Source: Nocardioides carbamazepini
GTDB taxonomy: Bacteria > Actinomycetota > Actinomycetes > Propionibacteriales > Nocardioidaceae
DNA: 64,000 nucleotides
Assembly: GCF_024614185.1 (NCBI RefSeq)
Contig: NZ_JAHTLF010000015.1
Span: forward strand, 186,001 to 250,000
Direction of reading: 5' to 3'
Numbering within the stretch: position 1 is the first letter of the stretch; each line of letters begins with the position of its first letter. The position numbers were made by a program, and so were the translations under genes. Below the pieces are notes generated by a model. That model had not been told where the DNA came from. It was given only the letters and a program-made list of their open reading frames with translations, and did no database searches. Positions 16,158-26,421 of the stretch are shown here, piece after piece.

Positions 16158-17519
16158 TCATTCCCGGCGCAGCAGGGCGAGGAACATCGCGTCGGTGCCG
16201 TGACGGTGCGGCCACAGCTGGACGGTGCCGAGCAGCGGCCCCTCCGCGTCCGGTACGGCGGGCAGGTGCTCGCGCACGTCGTCGAGCCGGAGCCCCGACG
16301 CAGCGTGGTCGGCGAGGGTCGCGGTCACGACGTCGGCGGTCTCGGCCAGCGCGGGCGAGCAGGTCGCGTAGAGCAGCGCTCCCCCGGGGCGCAGCACCCG
16401 GGCCGCCTCGCCGAGAAGCGCCCGTTGGAGCGGGACGAGCTCGGCGAGGTCCGCGGGGGTGCGGCGCCAGCGTGCCTCGGGGCGCCGGCGGAGAGCCCCC
16501 AGACCGGTGCACGGCGCGTCGAGCAGGATCCGGTCGGCGCTGCCGTCGGCGAACGGGGCCCGGGTGGCGTCGGACTGGACCACGCCCGCGAGGCCGGGCC
16601 CGGAGGCGACCGCACGCGCGACGAGGCGGGCCCGGTGGTGGTGCAGCTCGACCCCGGTCACGGCGGCACCGCGCTGGGCGGCGAGGGCGGCGAGCAGGGC
16701 CGCCTTGCCACCGGGGCCGGCGCACAGGTCCACCCAGCGCTCGTCGCGCCCCGCGACGGGAGCCGCCGCCAAGGCCAGCGCGACCAGCTGGGAGCCCTCG
16801 TCCTGGACACCCGCCCGGCCCTCGGCGACTGCGGGGACGTCGGCCGGGTCGCCGCCGTCGAGGACGACACCATGGGGCGAGTAGCGGGTCGGCGTGCCGG
16901 GCAGCTCCTGGCGCTCCGCGCGTCCGGGCCGAGCGACCAGGGTGACCCGTGGCGGCAGGTTGTCGGCGGCCAGCAGCTCCGGGAGCTCGTCGGCGTGGCT
17001 GCCCAGGGCGCGTCGCAGCTCCTCGACCATCCACGCGGGGTGGCTGTGGGCGGTCGCGAGGTCCGTCGGCGCCACCTGCGCCAGCCAGGCATCGAGGTCC
17101 TGCGCCGCGATCTTGCGCAGCACGGCGTTGCAGAAGCCGGCCGCCCCCTGGTTGACCTGGACCCGGACGAGCGTGACCGTCGTGTCGATGGCCGCGTGGG
17201 TCGGCACGCGCATGGCCAGCAGCTGGTGGACTCCGAGGCGCAGGGCGTCGAGCACCTTCGCCTCGACCTTGCGCAGCGGCCGGTCGACGCAGGCGGCCAG
17301 CACGGCGTCGTACGTGCCCTGTCGACGGATCGTGCCCGAGGCCAGCTCGGTCGCGAAGGCGGCATCGCGCCCGGTCAGGCCGTGCCGAGCCAAGACGGTG
17401 GGGAGCAGCAGGTTCGTGTAGCCGTCGTCGACGCGCACCGCCTTCAGGACCTCGAAGGCGGCCAGCCGGGCGGGGTCGACCACCCGCCGCGTCGGTCTGC
17501 TCGAGGGAGGCCTACTCAA
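16158..17519 (-). CDS. rsmB: 16S rRNA m5C methyltransferase RsmB (Fmu/Sun)
   Basis: 453 residues: an N-terminal NusB-like RNA-binding domain (about residues 15-145) and a C-terminal Rossmann methyltransferase. The SAM motif [11 protein letters not shown], the catalytic-cysteine motif [18 protein letters not shown] and the second cysteine in LLYATCSP are visible. It methylates C967 of 16S rRNA. The TTG at 17519 overlaps the fmt stop; a GTG twelve codons in is an alternative start. It is last in a def-fmt-rsmB operon whose genes are linked by short overlaps. Confidence 0.93.
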   Translation of the reverse strand: MSRPPSSRPTRRVVDPARLAAFEVLKAVRVDDGYTNLLLPTVLARHGLTGRDAAFATELASGTIRRQGTYDAVLAACVDRPLRKVEAKVLDALRLGVHQLLAMRVPTHAAIDTTVTLVRVQVNQGAAGFCNAVLRKIAAQDLDAWLAQVAPTDLATAHSHPAWMVEELRRALGSHADELPELLAADNLPPRVTLVARPGRAERQELPGTPTRYSPHGVVLDGGDPADVPAVAEGRAGVQDEGSQLVALALAAAPVAGRDERWVDLCAGPGGKAALLAALAAQRGAAVTGVELHHHRARLVARAVASGPGLAGVVQSDATRAPFADGSADRILLDAPCTGLGALRRRPEARWRRTPADLAELVPLQRALLGEAARVLRPGGALLYATCSPALAETADVVTATLADHAASGLRLDDVREHLPAVPDAEGPLLGTVQLWPHRHGTDAMFLALLRRE

Positions 17520-18456
17520 AGGTCGCGGTCTCCGGCAGGCGCACGCCGCGCGCCCAGTCGGCCGCGCCCATCTGCCTCTTCCCGAACGCCTTGACCTCGG
17601 TCAGCCGCACCGGGTCGCTGCCCGTGCCGACGAGGACCTCGCTCTTCCCGACGCTGATCGCACCGGGCAGGAGCTCGGGGCCTTCGGAGTTGGCGGGGAC
17701 GATCTCGACCCGGCCGAGCTTGACCCGCTCGCCGTCGAGCGTGGTCCACGCACCGGGGCCGGGGGTGCAGGCGCGGATCCGCCGGTCGACGCCGACCGCG
17801 GGCTCCTTCCAGTCCACGCGCGCGTCGTCAACGGTGATCTTCGGGGCCAGGCTGATCCCGTCGGCGGGCTGCTCGCGGGCCTCGATGGAGCCGTCGGCGA
17901 TGCCGTCGAGCGTGGCGACCAGCAGGCTCGCCCCGCCCTCCGCGAGACGGCCGAGCAGATCGCCGGCGGTGTCGGTCGGCCGGATCCGCTCGGTCATCAC
18001 CCCGAACGTCGGGCCGGCGTCGAGCGCCTCGACGATCCGAAACGTGGTGGCGCCGGTGTACTCGTCGCCACCCCAGATCGAGTGCTGCACCGGCGCCGCG
18101 CCGCGCCAGGCCGGCAGCACCGAGAAGTGCAGGTTGACCCAGCCGTGCCGCGGGATGTCGAGGGCGCTGCGCGGGATGAGCGCGCCGTAGGCCACGACCG
18201 GGCAGCAGTCCGGCTCCAGCGCCCGCAGCGCCTCCTGGAACTCCGGATCGCGGGGGTGCACGGGCTTGAGGACGGGAACGCCCAGCTCCTCCGCCCGCTG
18301 CGCCACCGGGCTCGGCGTGAGCTTGCGCCCGCGACCGGCGGGCGCGTCGGGGCGGGTGACCGTGCCGACCAGCTCGTGGCCGGACGCGACGATCGCGTCG
18401 AGTGCGGGGACAGCGACCTCGGGGGTGCCGGCGAAGACGAGTCGTAGGGGCCTCAT
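17512..18456 (-). CDS. fmt: methionyl-tRNA formyltransferase
   Basis: 314 residues, the usual length. The N-terminal formyltransferase domain shows [16 protein letters not shown], the catalytic region [19 protein letters not shown] and the D of the AGPTFG segment. The C-terminal OB-like domain follows. It formylates Met-tRNAfMet before initiation. The ATG at 18456 overlaps the def stop (ATGA), and the stop overlaps the rsmB start, so translation is coupled along def-fmt-rsmB. Confidence 0.95.
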   Translation of the reverse strand: MRPLRLVFAGTPEVAVPALDAIVASGHELVGTVTRPDAPAGRGRKLTPSPVAQRAEELGVPVLKPVHPRDPEFQEALRALEPDCCPVVAYGALIPRSALDIPRHGWVNLHFSVLPAWRGAAPVQHSIWGGDEYTGATTFRIVEALDAGPTFGVMTERIRPTDTAGDLLGRLAEGGASLLVATLDGIADGSIEAREQPADGISLAPKITVDDARVDWKEPAVGVDRRIRACTPGPGAWTTLDGERVKLGRVEIVPANSEGPELLPGAISVGKSEVLVGTGSDPVRLTEVKAFGKRQMGAADWARGVRLPETATFE

Positions 18457-18998
18457 CGACCGAAGCCCCCTGTCGCGTGCGGCGACACCTTGACGGTGGG
18501 CTTCTCCAGGCCGAACCACTCCGACTCGCGGATCTCGCGCATCGCGGCCTTGCGGCCCGCGTCGTCGAGGCGGTCGATGAACAAGATCCCGTCCAGGTGG
18601 TCGGTCTCGTGCTGGATCGCGCGGGCGAGCAGGTCGGAGCCCTCGACGGTCACCGGCTCGCCGTGCATGGTGAAGCCGCTCGCGACCACGGAGAGCGCGC
18701 GCAGGCAGTCGTAGGTGAGCTCGGGGAGCGACAGGCAGCCCTCGGGGCCGTCCTGGGTCTCGTCGGACAGCCGCAGCGTCGGGTTCACGAGGTGACCGAC
18801 CTCGCCGTCGACGTACCAGGTGAAGACCCGCAGGCCCACGCCGATCTGGGGCGCGGCCAGACCTGCCCCCGGCGCGTCGAGCATGGTGTCGGTCAGGTCG
18901 GTGACCAGCTGGCGCAGCTCGGCGTCGAAGTGGACGACCTCGATCGCGGGCTTGCGCAGGACGGGGTCGCCGAAGAGTCGGATGGGTCGGATCGCCAC
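18453..18998 (-). CDS. def: peptide deformylase
   Basis: 181 residues with the three metal/catalytic motifs [17 protein letters not shown] and QHETDHLDG. It removes the N-formyl group from nascent proteins, opposite to Fmt, which is encoded next to it. The start is GTG at 18998. TAGGCT ends exactly six bases upstream (19005-19010) with no ribosome site, so the operon mRNA is probably leaderless. Confidence 0.96.
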   Translation of the reverse strand: MAIRPIRLFGDPVLRKPAIEVVHFDAELRQLVTDLTDTMLDAPGAGLAAPQIGVGLRVFTWYVDGEVGHLVNPTLRLSDETQDGPEGCLSLPELTYDCLRALSVVASGFTMHGEPVTVEGSDLLARAIQHETDHLDGILFIDRLDDAGRKAAMREIRESEWFGLEKPTVKVSPHATGGFGR

Positions 18999-19026
18999 TG
19001 CGTCAGCCTAGCCACGTGCCCGGCAC

Positions 19027-21072
19027 TCACAGCTCCCAGGGATCGACCTGGATCCGGACGGGGTCGAGCTTGCGCGCCGAGCGCAGCCGCTGGGCCTCCC
19101 CCAGCGCCCGGGCGAGCTCGCCGCCCTGGGCGCGCGGGACCCGCAGGACCAGCCGCTCGACGTCGGGGTCGCTCGTCGGGACCGGACCGAGCACCTCGGC
19201 GCTCTCGGGGAGCGCCAGCAGCGCCTGCAGGTCGTCGAGCGCCCCCGGCGGGCCGACGACGGTGGCCAGTCGGGCCGCGGGCGGCAGCCGGGCCTCCCAC
19301 CGCTCCTCGGCCTCGCGTACGGCGAACCCGGCCGGGTCCCAGCGCACCAGCGCCTGCAGCGCGGGGGCCGCCGGATCGCCGACGGCCAGCGCCCGCCCGC
19401 CGGTCCCGAGCAGCCCGACGGCATTGCACCAGCGACGCAGCGCCTCCTCAGGAGCGCGCATGCTGTCACGCCCCAGCGCCCACCAGGTGTCGAGCAGCAC
19501 GACGACGGCGTACCCGCCGTCGGCGACCGGCTCGGCCCCCGGTGTGGCGACCACGATCCGCGGCTCCGGACCCACCCGGGCCCTGACCTGGTCGCCCGAG
19601 GACGACACCACCGGGACCTTCGGGAAGCTGCGGCCCAGCTCGTCGGCGGTCCGCGCGTCGCCGACGACCGGCGCCCGCAGCCCGGTCGCGCCGCACTCGG
19701 CGCACGACCAGCCGGGCGCCTCGGTGGCGCACCAGCGACAGCGCGGCGGCGTGGTCGGTCCGGTCAGCTCCAACGGTCCTGAGCACGCCCGGCAGCGCGC
19801 CGGCGTCCGGCACCGTTCGCAGGCCAGCCGCAGGGCGTACCCGGAGCGCGGGGTCTGGACCAACGCCGGTCCCCGCGCGAGACCCCAGCGCAGCGCGTCG
19901 TGGGCCTCGTGGGGCACCCGGGCGGCGCCGGCGCTCGGGTCTCGCGCGATCGCGACATCGGTCGCCCCGCTGATGCCGATCAGCGCCCGCTCCCGCACCG
20001 CGGACCGCGGCAGCGCGATCTCGCGCGCCCAGCCGGTGTGGAGCAGGTGCTGGGCCTCGACGGTCCGGGCGAAGCCGCCCACCAGGGCCGCGGCCCGCTC
20101 CTGCTCCGCGCGCAGCAGCAGCACCTCACGGACATGCGGGTAGGGCGCCCGCGGCTCGGCGTGCAGGTCGTCGCCGTCGTCCCACATCGCCACGAGCCCC
20201 AGGTCGCGGACCGGGGCGAACGCCGCGGAGCGGGTGCCGACCACGATCCGTCGCTCCCCCCTGCTGACCGCGAGGAACTCCCGATAGCGCGCCGCGGGCC
20301 CGGGGTCGGCGTGCAGCGCGACGTGGTGGCCCGCGCCCAGCAGTGCGGTGAGGGCGGCATCGAGGCGGGCGACGTCACGGTGGTCGGGCAGGCACAGCAC
20401 GCTTCCCCGACCGGCCGCCAGGGCGGCGCCGGCGAGGTGGGCGAGCAGCAGCGGCCAGTCCTCCCCCGGCCCGGCCGACCACACCGCGCGCGGCGGATGC
20501 CCGCTGCGCAGGTGAGCCAGGAACGGGCCTGCTGCGGGATAGGCCGACCAGGCGCGCTCGGCCCCGTCGGCGTCGTACGTCAGGAGCGGCTCGGGGGGCG
20601 TCGGCTCCCGCTCGGTGGTGGCGTGGCGGGGCGGGACCGCGAGCCGGCGCACGTCGGCGCTGACGCCGGCGTACCGCTCCGCCACCCGGGAGCACAGCTC
20701 CGCCACCGCGGGGCTCAGGACGGGCTCGGGGCTGACCGACCGCTTGAGCGGAGTCAGCCGGCCCTCGTGGTCGGAGGCGGCGGACCGGCTGACGACGAAC
20801 CCGTCGACGTCCTGTCCACCGAAGCGCACCTTGACCCGGCTGCCGGGCACGGCCCCCTCCGCCATCGCGGCCGGGACGGCGTAGTCGAAGACCCGGTCGA
20901 GGTGGGCCAGCGCCACGTCGAGCACGACCCGGGCCACCGGGTCGACCTCGGCGATCTCCGCCTCGGCCACCTTCCGCGCCCGCGTCGCGGCCGCCTTGGC
21001 ACGCCCCTCGGCCGCCCGGTCCCGGACGAGGCCCGGCAACTCCAGCGCCGGCTCGTCGGGAGTGGGGGTCAT
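19027..21072 (-). CDS. priA: PriA-like primosomal protein N', helicase motifs degenerate
   Basis: 681 residues. The N-terminal DNA 3'-end-binding domain (ARVVLDVALAHLDRVFDYAVP, GSRVKVRFGGQDVDGFV) and a zinc region with eight cysteines (CERCRTPARCRAC...CRWC...CAEC) identify PriA. The Walker A site is replaced (AVWSAGPGEDW, no GKS/T), and the DEAH box reads MWDDGDD, so ATP hydrolysis is not expected. This degeneration is known in actinobacterial PriA proteins. It probably retains a structural role in replication restart. It is separated from metK by the repeat array at 21108-21220. Confidence 0.88.
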   Translation of the reverse strand: MTPTPDEPALELPGLVRDRAAEGRAKAAATRARKVAEAEIAEVDPVARVVLDVALAHLDRVFDYAVPAAMAEGAVPGSRVKVRFGGQDVDGFVVSRSAASDHEGRLTPLKRSVSPEPVLSPAVAELCSRVAERYAGVSADVRRLAVPPRHATTEREPTPPEPLLTYDADGAERAWSAYPAAGPFLAHLRSGHPPRAVWSAGPGEDWPLLLAHLAGAALAAGRGSVLCLPDHRDVARLDAALTALLGAGHHVALHADPGPAARYREFLAVSRGERRIVVGTRSAAFAPVRDLGLVAMWDDGDDLHAEPRAPYPHVREVLLLRAEQERAAALVGGFARTVEAQHLLHTGWAREIALPRSAVRERALIGISGATDVAIARDPSAGAARVPHEAHDALRWGLARGPALVQTPRSGYALRLACERCRTPARCRACSGPLELTGPTTPPRCRWCATEAPGWSCAECGATGLRAPVVGDARTADELGRSFPKVPVVSSSGDQVRARVGPEPRIVVATPGAEPVADGGYAVVVLLDTWWALGRDSMRAPEEALRRWCNAVGLLGTGGRALAVGDPAAPALQALVRWDPAGFAVREAEERWEARLPPAARLATVVGPPGALDDLQALLALPESAEVLGPVPTSDPDVERLVLRVPRAQGGELARALGEAQRLRSARKLDPVRIQVDPWEL

Positions 21073-21107
21073 GGCGGAAGTTCTACCAGCGGGTTCCGAT
21101 CCATCCC

Positions 21108-21220
21108 CGACCCGTCGCAGATTGAACTCGAAAACGCGCCGACCCGGCGCAGATTGACCACATTCGAGTTCAATCTGCGCCGGGTCGAGGCAGAAGACGG
21201 TTCAATCTGCGCCGGGTCGG
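21108..21220. repeat. nested four-copy inverted repeat array between metK and priA
   Basis: The unit CGACCCGGCGCAGATTGA occurs twice forward (21108-21125 with one T, 21140-21157) and twice inverted (21170-21187, 21203-21220). Copies 1 and 3 extend to a 17-bp perfect dyad through CGCAGATTGAACTCGAA. The last copy begins five bases after the metK stop. It could act as a metK terminator, but the copy structure is that of a REP-like element. Confidence 0.85.
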
Positions 21221-21224
21221 CGGA

Positions 21225-22424
21225 TCAGATGCCGGCTGCGGCCTTGAGCGCCTCGGCGCGGTCGGTGCGCTCCCAGGTGAACTCGGGGAGCTCGCGACCG
21301 AAGTGGCCGTAGGCGGCCGTCTTGGCGTAGATCGGGCGACGCAGGTCGAGGTCGCGCAGGATCGCGGCCGGACGCAGGTCGAAGACCTCGAGCACGGCCT
21401 CCTGGATCTTCTCGTCGGCGACGACACCGGTGCCGAAGGTCTCGACGAAGACGCCGACCGGCTTGGCGACGCCGATCGCGTAGGCGACCTGGACCTCGGC
21501 GCGACGGGCCAGGCCCGCGGCGACGATGTTCTTGGCGACCCAGCGCATGGCGTAGGCCGCCGAGCGGTCGACCTTGGACGGGTCCTTGCCCGAGAACGCG
21601 CCGCCACCGTGCCGGGCCATGCCGCCGTAGGTGTCGACGATGATCTTGCGCCCGGTCAGGCCGGCGTCACCCATCGGGCCACCGACGACGAAGCGGCCGG
21701 TGGGGTTGATGAAGAGCTGGTGGCCCTCGGACGGGACGGACGAGGCGAACTGCTCGAGGACCGGCTCGATCACGTTGACGGTGATGTCCTTGGCCAGGGT
21801 GTCCTGGTCGACGTCCTCGGCGTGCTGGGTCGACAGCACGACGGTGTCGACGCGCACCGGGCGGTCGTCCTCGTCGTACTCGATGGTGACCTGGGTCTTG
21901 CCGTCGGGACGGAGGTACGGCAGCGTGCCGTCCTTGCGCACCGCGGTGAGCCGCTCGGCCAGCGTCTGCGCGATCTTGATCGGCAGCGGGAAGAGCTCCG
22001 GGGTGTCGTCGCAGGCGTAGCCGAACATCAGGCCCTGGTCGCCCGCGCCCTGGCGGTCGAGCTCGTCGCCTGAACCGTCGACCCGCTCCTCGAACGCGTC
22101 GTCGACGCCCTGCGCGATGTCGGCCGACTGCGCGCCGATCGCCACCTGCACGCCACAGGAGTTGCCGTCGAAGCCCTTCTCAGAGGAGTCGTAGCCGATC
22201 TCGAGGATCTTCTCGCGCACCAGCTGAGCGACCGGGGCGTAGGCCTCGGTCGTCACCTCGCCCGCGACCACCACCAGGCCGGTGGTCAGCAGGGTCTCGA
22301 CAGCGACCCTGCTCTGGGGATCGTGCTCGAGCAGGTAGTCGAGCACGGTGTCGCTGATCTGGTCGGCGATCTTGTCCGGGTGACCCTCGGTCACCGATTC
22401 CGACGTGAACAGACGTCCGGTCAT
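21225..22424 (-). CDS. metK: S-adenosylmethionine synthetase
   Basis: 399 residues with the family signatures [12 protein letters not shown] near the N-terminus, [12 protein letters not shown] and the glycine loop [16 protein letters not shown]. It makes SAM from methionine and ATP as a cytosolic tetramer. The ATG at 22424 is chosen because AGGAG lies upstream at good spacing; longer frames lack that. The 80-bp gap to coaBC shows no SAM riboswitch-like fold that I could recognise. Confidence 0.97.
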   Translation of the reverse strand: MTGRLFTSESVTEGHPDKIADQISDTVLDYLLEHDPQSRVAVETLLTTGLVVVAGEVTTEAYAPVAQLVREKILEIGYDSSEKGFDGNSCGVQVAIGAQSADIAQGVDDAFEERVDGSGDELDRQGAGDQGLMFGYACDDTPELFPLPIKIAQTLAERLTAVRKDGTLPYLRPDGKTQVTIEYDEDDRPVRVDTVVLSTQHAEDVDQDTLAKDITVNVIEPVLEQFASSVPSEGHQLFINPTGRFVVGGPMGDAGLTGRKIIVDTYGGMARHGGGAFSGKDPSKVDRSAAYAMRWVAKNIVAAGLARRAEVQVAYAIGVAKPVGVFVETFGTGVVADEKIQEAVLEVFDLRPAAILRDLDLRRPIYAKTAAYGHFGRELPEFTWERTDRAEALKAAAGI

Positions 22425-22504
22425 GGTGGTGGGAACTCCTGGTTGGGGGCGGGTGGGGCGGTGGTCCAACGATACGGATGAGCTGGGGTGATGCCCGATT
22501 CGTC

Positions 22505-23734
22505 TCAGGAAAGTCTGGCGGCGACCTGGTCCCAGATGAGGTGGGCGAGGGCCGACTTCGTGCCGTGGGGTACGTCGACGGCGGAGCCGTCGGCGCCGAG
22601 GATCACCGCCTCGTTGTCGAGGCTCCCGAAGACGGCTCCCCCGCTGACGTCGTTGACGACGAGCAGGTCACAGCCCTTGCGGGCCAGCTTGGTGCGGGCC
22701 AGCTCCAGCACGCTGCCGGTGGCATCGCCGGTCTCGGCGGCGAATCCGACGATCACGGCCTCCGGGCGGGCCCGGTGGGTCGAGATCTCCTTGAGGATGT
22801 CGGGATTCTGTTCCAGGGTGATCGACGGTGCCGATCCGTCGTCGGCCTTCTTGATCTTCGTCTCCGAGGTCGACACCGGCCGGAAGTCGGCCGGTGCCGC
22901 CGACATGACCACGGCGTCGGCGGTGGCCGCGGCTGAGAGCACCGCGTCGCGCAGCTCGGACGTCGACTCGACGCGGACGACCTTGACCCCCGCCGGGTCG
23001 GGCAGGCTCACGTTGGCCGCGATCAGGGTGACCTCGGCTCCGCGCGCCGTCGCGGCGCGCGCGAGGGCATAGCCCTGGCGGCCCGAGGAGCGGTTGCCGA
23101 GGAAGCGGACGGGATCGAGGCGCTCGCGGGTGCCGCCGGCGGAGACGACGACGTGGCGTCCGGCCAGGTCCTGTACGGCGCCCGCCGCGGCCGACTGCGA
23201 GCGGGCCAGCACGTCGCGGGCGACCTCGAAGATCTCCTCGGGGTCGGGCAGGCGGCCCTTGCCGGTGTCGGCACCGGTGAGCCGGCCCTCGGCCGGCTCG
23301 ATCACCAGCACGCCGCGGGAGCGCAGCGTGGCGACATTGGCGGTGGTGGCCGGGTGCTCCCACATCTCGGTGTGCATGGCCGGCGCCAGCACGACCGGGC
23401 ACCGGGCGGTCAGCAGCGTGTTGGTGAGCAGGTCGTCGGCCAGCCCGTGGGCGGCCTTGGCCAGGAGGTCGGCGGTCGCGGGCGCGACGACGACGAGGTC
23501 CGCCGTCTGCCCGAGCCGCACGTGCGGCACCTCGTGGACGCCGTCCCACACCTCCGCGGACACCGGCTTGCCCGACAGCGCCGCCCAGGTGGGGGCACCG
23601 ACGAACTCCAGCGCCGCGGCCGTCGGCACGACGGTCACGTCGTGCCCGGACTCCGTGAGCCGCCGCAGCAGCTCGCATGCCTTGTAGGCGGCGATGCCGC
23701 CCGAGACGCCGAGCACCACCCTGCGGCCGGACAT
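22505..23734 (-). CDS. coaBC: bifunctional phosphopantothenoylcysteine decarboxylase/synthetase
   Basis: 409 residues. The N-terminal CoaC flavoprotein domain has [19 protein letters not shown] and [17 protein letters not shown]. The C-terminal CoaB domain begins near residue 190 with [25 protein letters not shown] and contains [14 protein letters not shown] and the KIKK motif. It catalyses two consecutive CoA steps. It lies 13 bases after rpoZ in a mihF-gmk-rpoZ-coaBC order that is typical of actinobacteria. Confidence 0.96.
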   Translation of the reverse strand: MSGRRVVLGVSGGIAAYKACELLRRLTESGHDVTVVPTAAALEFVGAPTWAALSGKPVSAEVWDGVHEVPHVRLGQTADLVVVAPATADLLAKAAHGLADDLLTNTLLTARCPVVLAPAMHTEMWEHPATTANVATLRSRGVLVIEPAEGRLTGADTGKGRLPDPEEIFEVARDVLARSQSAAAGAVQDLAGRHVVVSAGGTRERLDPVRFLGNRSSGRQGYALARAATARGAEVTLIAANVSLPDPAGVKVVRVESTSELRDAVLSAAATADAVVMSAAPADFRPVSTSETKIKKADDGSAPSITLEQNPDILKEISTHRARPEAVIVGFAAETGDATGSVLELARTKLARKGCDLLVVNDVSGGAVFGSLDNEAVILGADGSAVDVPHGTKSALAHLIWDQVAARLS

Positions 23735-23747
23735 GGAGGGCGTCAGA

Positions 23748-24086
23748 TCACTCGGCGTCGGCGACCGGGGCCTCGGTGGCGACCGCGGCAGCGGCCGCGG
23801 CGGCCTGCTCGGCGGCGAGCTCGGCGGGGTCGATGTCCTCGCAGGTCAGCAGGTCCTCGTTGATCTCGCGCAGCGCGATCGAGAGGGGCTTCTCCTGGAC
23901 GTGGGTCTCCACGAGCGGGCCGACGTACTCGAGCAGGCCCTCACCGAGCTGCGAGTAGTAGGCGTTGATCTGCCGCGCGCGCTTGGCGCTGTAGAGCACC
24001 AGCTTGTACTTGCTGTCGGTCTTGGACAGCAGGTCGTCGATGGGAGGGTTGGTGACACCCTCGGCGGCGATGTTCGGGGCAGACAC
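23748..24086 (-). CDS. rpoZ: RNA polymerase omega subunit
   Basis: 112 residues. The core [30 protein letters not shown] and the [14 protein letters not shown] segment are the omega fold that clamps beta-prime. An Ala/Glu-rich tail follows. The start is GTG at 24086, with a weak GAGG upstream. It lies between gmk and coaBC. Confidence 0.95.
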   Translation of the reverse strand: MSAPNIAAEGVTNPPIDDLLSKTDSKYKLVLYSAKRARQINAYYSQLGEGLLEYVGPLVETHVQEKPLSIALREINEDLLTCEDIDPAELAAEQAAAAAAAVATEAPVADAE

Positions 24087-24143
24087 GTAGGAAGCCTCAC
24101 AGAGATGGACGGGCGGAAGACAAACGGCCGCCGATCGGGTCGA

Positions 24144-24701
24144 TCAGCGGGGATCAACCATCAAGGCTACCAACTCCTCGACGGCAGCGTGAACTTCGCG
24201 GTTCACGATGGTCACGTCGAACTCCGCCTCAGCGGCCAGCTCCTCACGCGCGGTGGCCAGGCGACGCTCGCGCTCCTCCTCGTCCTCGGTCCCGCGGCCG
24301 ACGAGCCGGCGGACCAGCTCCTCCCATGTCGGGGGCTTGAGGAAGACGAAGACCGCCTCCGGCATGGACGTCCGCACCTGCCGCGCACCCTGGAGATCGA
24401 TCTCGAGCAGCGCGGGGCGGCCGGCGGCCAGGGCGGCGTCGACCGGTCCGCGCGGCGTGCCGTACCGGTGGACCCCGTGCACCACGGCCCACTCGAGCAT
24501 CTGGCCGTCGGCGACCATGCGGTCGAACTCCTCGGCGGAGACGAAGTGGTAGTGGACCCCGTCGAGCTCGCCGGGCCGCGGCGGACGCGTGGTGCTCGAC
24601 ACGGACAGGTAGATCTCCGGATGCCGCTCGCGCATCGCAGCCGCGACCGTGCCCTTGCCGACCGCGGTGGGCCCGGCGAGGACGAAGAGCTGTGCCGGCA
24701 T
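24144..24701 (-). CDS. gmk: guanylate kinase
   Basis: 185 residues. P-loop GPTAVGKGT at residues 10-18, the GMP-binding [23 protein letters not shown] segment and the [12 protein letters not shown] motif are all present. It phosphorylates GMP to GDP. Its ATG shares a base with the mihF stop (TAATG), coupling the two genes. Confidence 0.96.
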   Translation of the reverse strand: MPAQLFVLAGPTAVGKGTVAAAMRERHPEIYLSVSSTTRPPRPGELDGVHYHFVSAEEFDRMVADGQMLEWAVVHGVHRYGTPRGPVDAALAAGRPALLEIDLQGARQVRTSMPEAVFVFLKPPTWEELVRRLVGRGTEDEEERERRLATAREELAAEAEFDVTIVNREVHAAVEELVALMVDPR

Positions 24702-25018
24702 TACTGGTCGGCGAACTCGCGCTCGAGCGCGGCGACCTGCTTGGCGCCGAGCCCGCGGACCCGGCGCGACTCGGCGATCCCGAGGCGCTCCATCACCTGC
24801 CGGGCACGGACCTTCCCGAGGCCGGGCACCGACTGGAGGAGGTCGAGGACCTTCATCTTGCCGATCACCTCGTTGACCTGGCCCTGCTGCAGCACGTCCC
24901 GGATGGAACCGCCCGAGTTCTTCAGCCGGTTCTTGACCTCCGCCCGCTCCCGGCGGGCAGCCGCTGCCTTCTCGAGGGCGGCCTGGCGCTGTTCAGGGGT
25001 CAGGGGAGGCAGAGCCAC
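24701..25018 (-). CDS. mihF: mycobacterial-type integration host factor mIHF
   Basis: 105 residues from the GTG at 25018, the length of mycobacterial mIHF. An N-terminal basic helix ([28 protein letters not shown]) is followed by the helix-two-turn-helix core [34 protein letters not shown]. It is a nucleoid-associated, DNA-bending protein specific to actinobacteria and essential in mycobacteria. The upstream open frame is rejected because the conserved protein starts at [10 protein letters not shown] and a promoter lies in between. Location before gmk is conserved. Confidence 0.94.
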   Translation of the reverse strand: MALPPLTPEQRQAALEKAAAARRERAEVKNRLKNSGGSIRDVLQQGQVNEVIGKMKVLDLLQSVPGLGKVRARQVMERLGIAESRRVRGLGAKQVAALEREFADQ

Positions 25019-25067
25019 GAGTGCGAGATCCTTCGGTCGGACGGTCGGCGGGTGCGAGCCGGCTGCC

Positions 25068-25097
25068 AATCTAGCCACAGGGGTTCCCCGTCGGCAA
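25068..25097 (-). promoter_or_regulatory. candidate mihF-gmk-rpoZ promoter
   Basis: On the minus strand, TTGCCG (25092-25097) and TAGATT (25068-25073) are 18 bp apart. The start codon of mihF lies 49 bases downstream of the -10. Confidence 0.5.
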
Positions 25098-25119
25098 CGC
25101 GGCCCGGTCCGCGTCGAGG

Positions 25120-25590
25120 TCACAGGCTCAGCGGCGTCTTGCAGACATCGCGTGCCTGCTGCTCGACCCGGGCCAGCGCGGTCGCGGTCTCCTGCGAGCC
25201 GAGCCGGACCGCGGCCGTCTCGATGGCCGTCCGATCGTCGTCACCCAGCCCGGACGGCGGCGCGTCGGGACGGTACGTCGCCGGGTCGACCCCGGCGGCG
25301 TCGAGAGCCTCCTCCAGGTCGGCGATCCGCTCGACGACGAGCGTCCAGTCCGCCCGGATGTCGTCGGGGGACTCCTCGGCCAGCGCCGCGAAGCTCGGCA
25401 GGGCCCTGAGCAGGCCGGTCGTCTCGCCGGCGGACAGCGCGGCGCCCACGTCCTCGCGACGGTCGGCGATCTCGGAGCAGTAGTCGGCGAAGGGATCGTC
25501 CTCGCCACCTCGCACGACGAGGAAGCCCGCCACCAGCACCGCGGCGACGGCGAGGAGCAGCAGCGGCAGGTGACGGCGCACGCTCGGCAT
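25120..25590 (-). CDS. membrane-anchored extracytoplasmic protein, unknown function
   Basis: 156 residues. A signal-anchor (LPLLLLAVAAVLVAGFLVV, residues 8-26) precedes a soluble, acidic, mostly helical domain with one cysteine near each end (DYCSEI and RDVCKT), which could form a disulfide. There is no lipobox at the expected place and no domain that I recognise. It starts six bases after pyrF ends, so it is the last gene of the pyr transcript or reads through from it. Confidence 0.75.
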   Translation of the reverse strand: MPSVRRHLPLLLLAVAAVLVAGFLVVRGGEDDPFADYCSEIADRREDVGAALSAGETTGLLRALPSFAALAEESPDDIRADWTLVVERIADLEEALDAAGVDPATYRPDAPPSGLGDDDRTAIETAAVRLGSQETATALARVEQQARDVCKTPLSL

Positions 25591-25596
25591 CGGGGC

Positions 25597-26421
25597 TCAG
25601 CCCCGAAGCGCGCGCAGCTCGTCGTTGGTCCGCAGCACCGCGTCGCGCATCGCCACCGGGTCGGGACCGAGCCGCAGCACGCCACGCGACGAGCTCGCCA
25701 GGACGTTGCCGGCGCTGGCCCCGAAGATCCGGCGGACGTCGTCGGTCGTGCCGCCCTGCTCGCCGTACCCGGGCGCCAGGATCGGGCCGTTGAACGCGAG
25801 GTCCAGGCCGCGGTCGTCCGCCAACGTGGCGCCGACGACCGCGCCGAAGGAGCCGAGCGGGACGGCACCGGCGTTGAGCCCGCGCAGATGGTCGAGCACG
25901 GTCGCCGAGACCGTGCGGCCGTCGGTGACGGCGCTCTGCACCTCCGGCCCCTCCTTGTTGGAGGTCGCGGCCAGCACGAAGAGGCCGCCGTCGTGCTTGA
26001 CGGCGGTGTCCACGAAGGGCTGCAGCGAGCCGAAGCCGAGGAACGGGCTCACCGTGACCGCATCGCACGCCAGCGGCGAGGCGGGATCGAGGTACGCGTC
26101 GGCGTAGGCCTGCGACGTCGAGCCGATGTCGCCGCGCTTGACGTCGAGCAGCACGAGCGCGCCGGCGGCCCTCGACTCGGCGATGACCCGCTCCAGCACC
26201 GCCACACCGCGACTGCCGAAGCGCTCGTAGAAGGCGGACTGCGGCTTCACGACGCCGCAGTGCGGCGCCAGGGCCTCGACCGCGCCGAGCGCGAACCGCT
26301 CCAGCCCGGCGACGTCGTCGTCGTACCCCCAAGCGCGGAGCAGGCTCGCATGAGGGTCAATGCCGACGCAGAAGGGACCGCGCTCGGCCACGACCGAGGA
26401 CAGGCGGGCACCGAAGGTCAT
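25597..26421 (-). CDS. pyrF: orotidine 5'-phosphate decarboxylase, type 2
   Basis: 274 residues, the long actinobacterial form. The catalytic Lys/Asp motif is [13 protein letters not shown], and the phosphate site is around [14 protein letters not shown]. It makes UMP from OMP. The ATG at 26421 overlaps the upstream flavoprotein stop (ATGA). Confidence 0.95.
   Translation of the reverse strand: MTFGARLSSVVAERGPFCVGIDPHASLLRAWGYDDDVAGLERFALGAVEALAPHCGVVKPQSAFYERFGSRGVAVLERVIAESRAAGALVLLDVKRGDIGSTSQAYADAYLDPASPLACDAVTVSPFLGFGSLQPFVDTAVKHDGGLFVLAATSNKEGPEVQSAVTDGRTVSATVLDHLRGLNAGAVPLGSFGAVVGATLADDRGLDLAFNGPILAPGYGEQGGTTDDVRRIFGASAGNVLASSSRGVLRLGPDPVAMRDAVLRTNDELRALRG

Noticed and set aside
22425..22504. 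Possible SAM riboswitch upstream of metK
   Set aside because: The gap is only 80 bases and shows no SAM-I-like helix pattern; a simple ribosome site is present.
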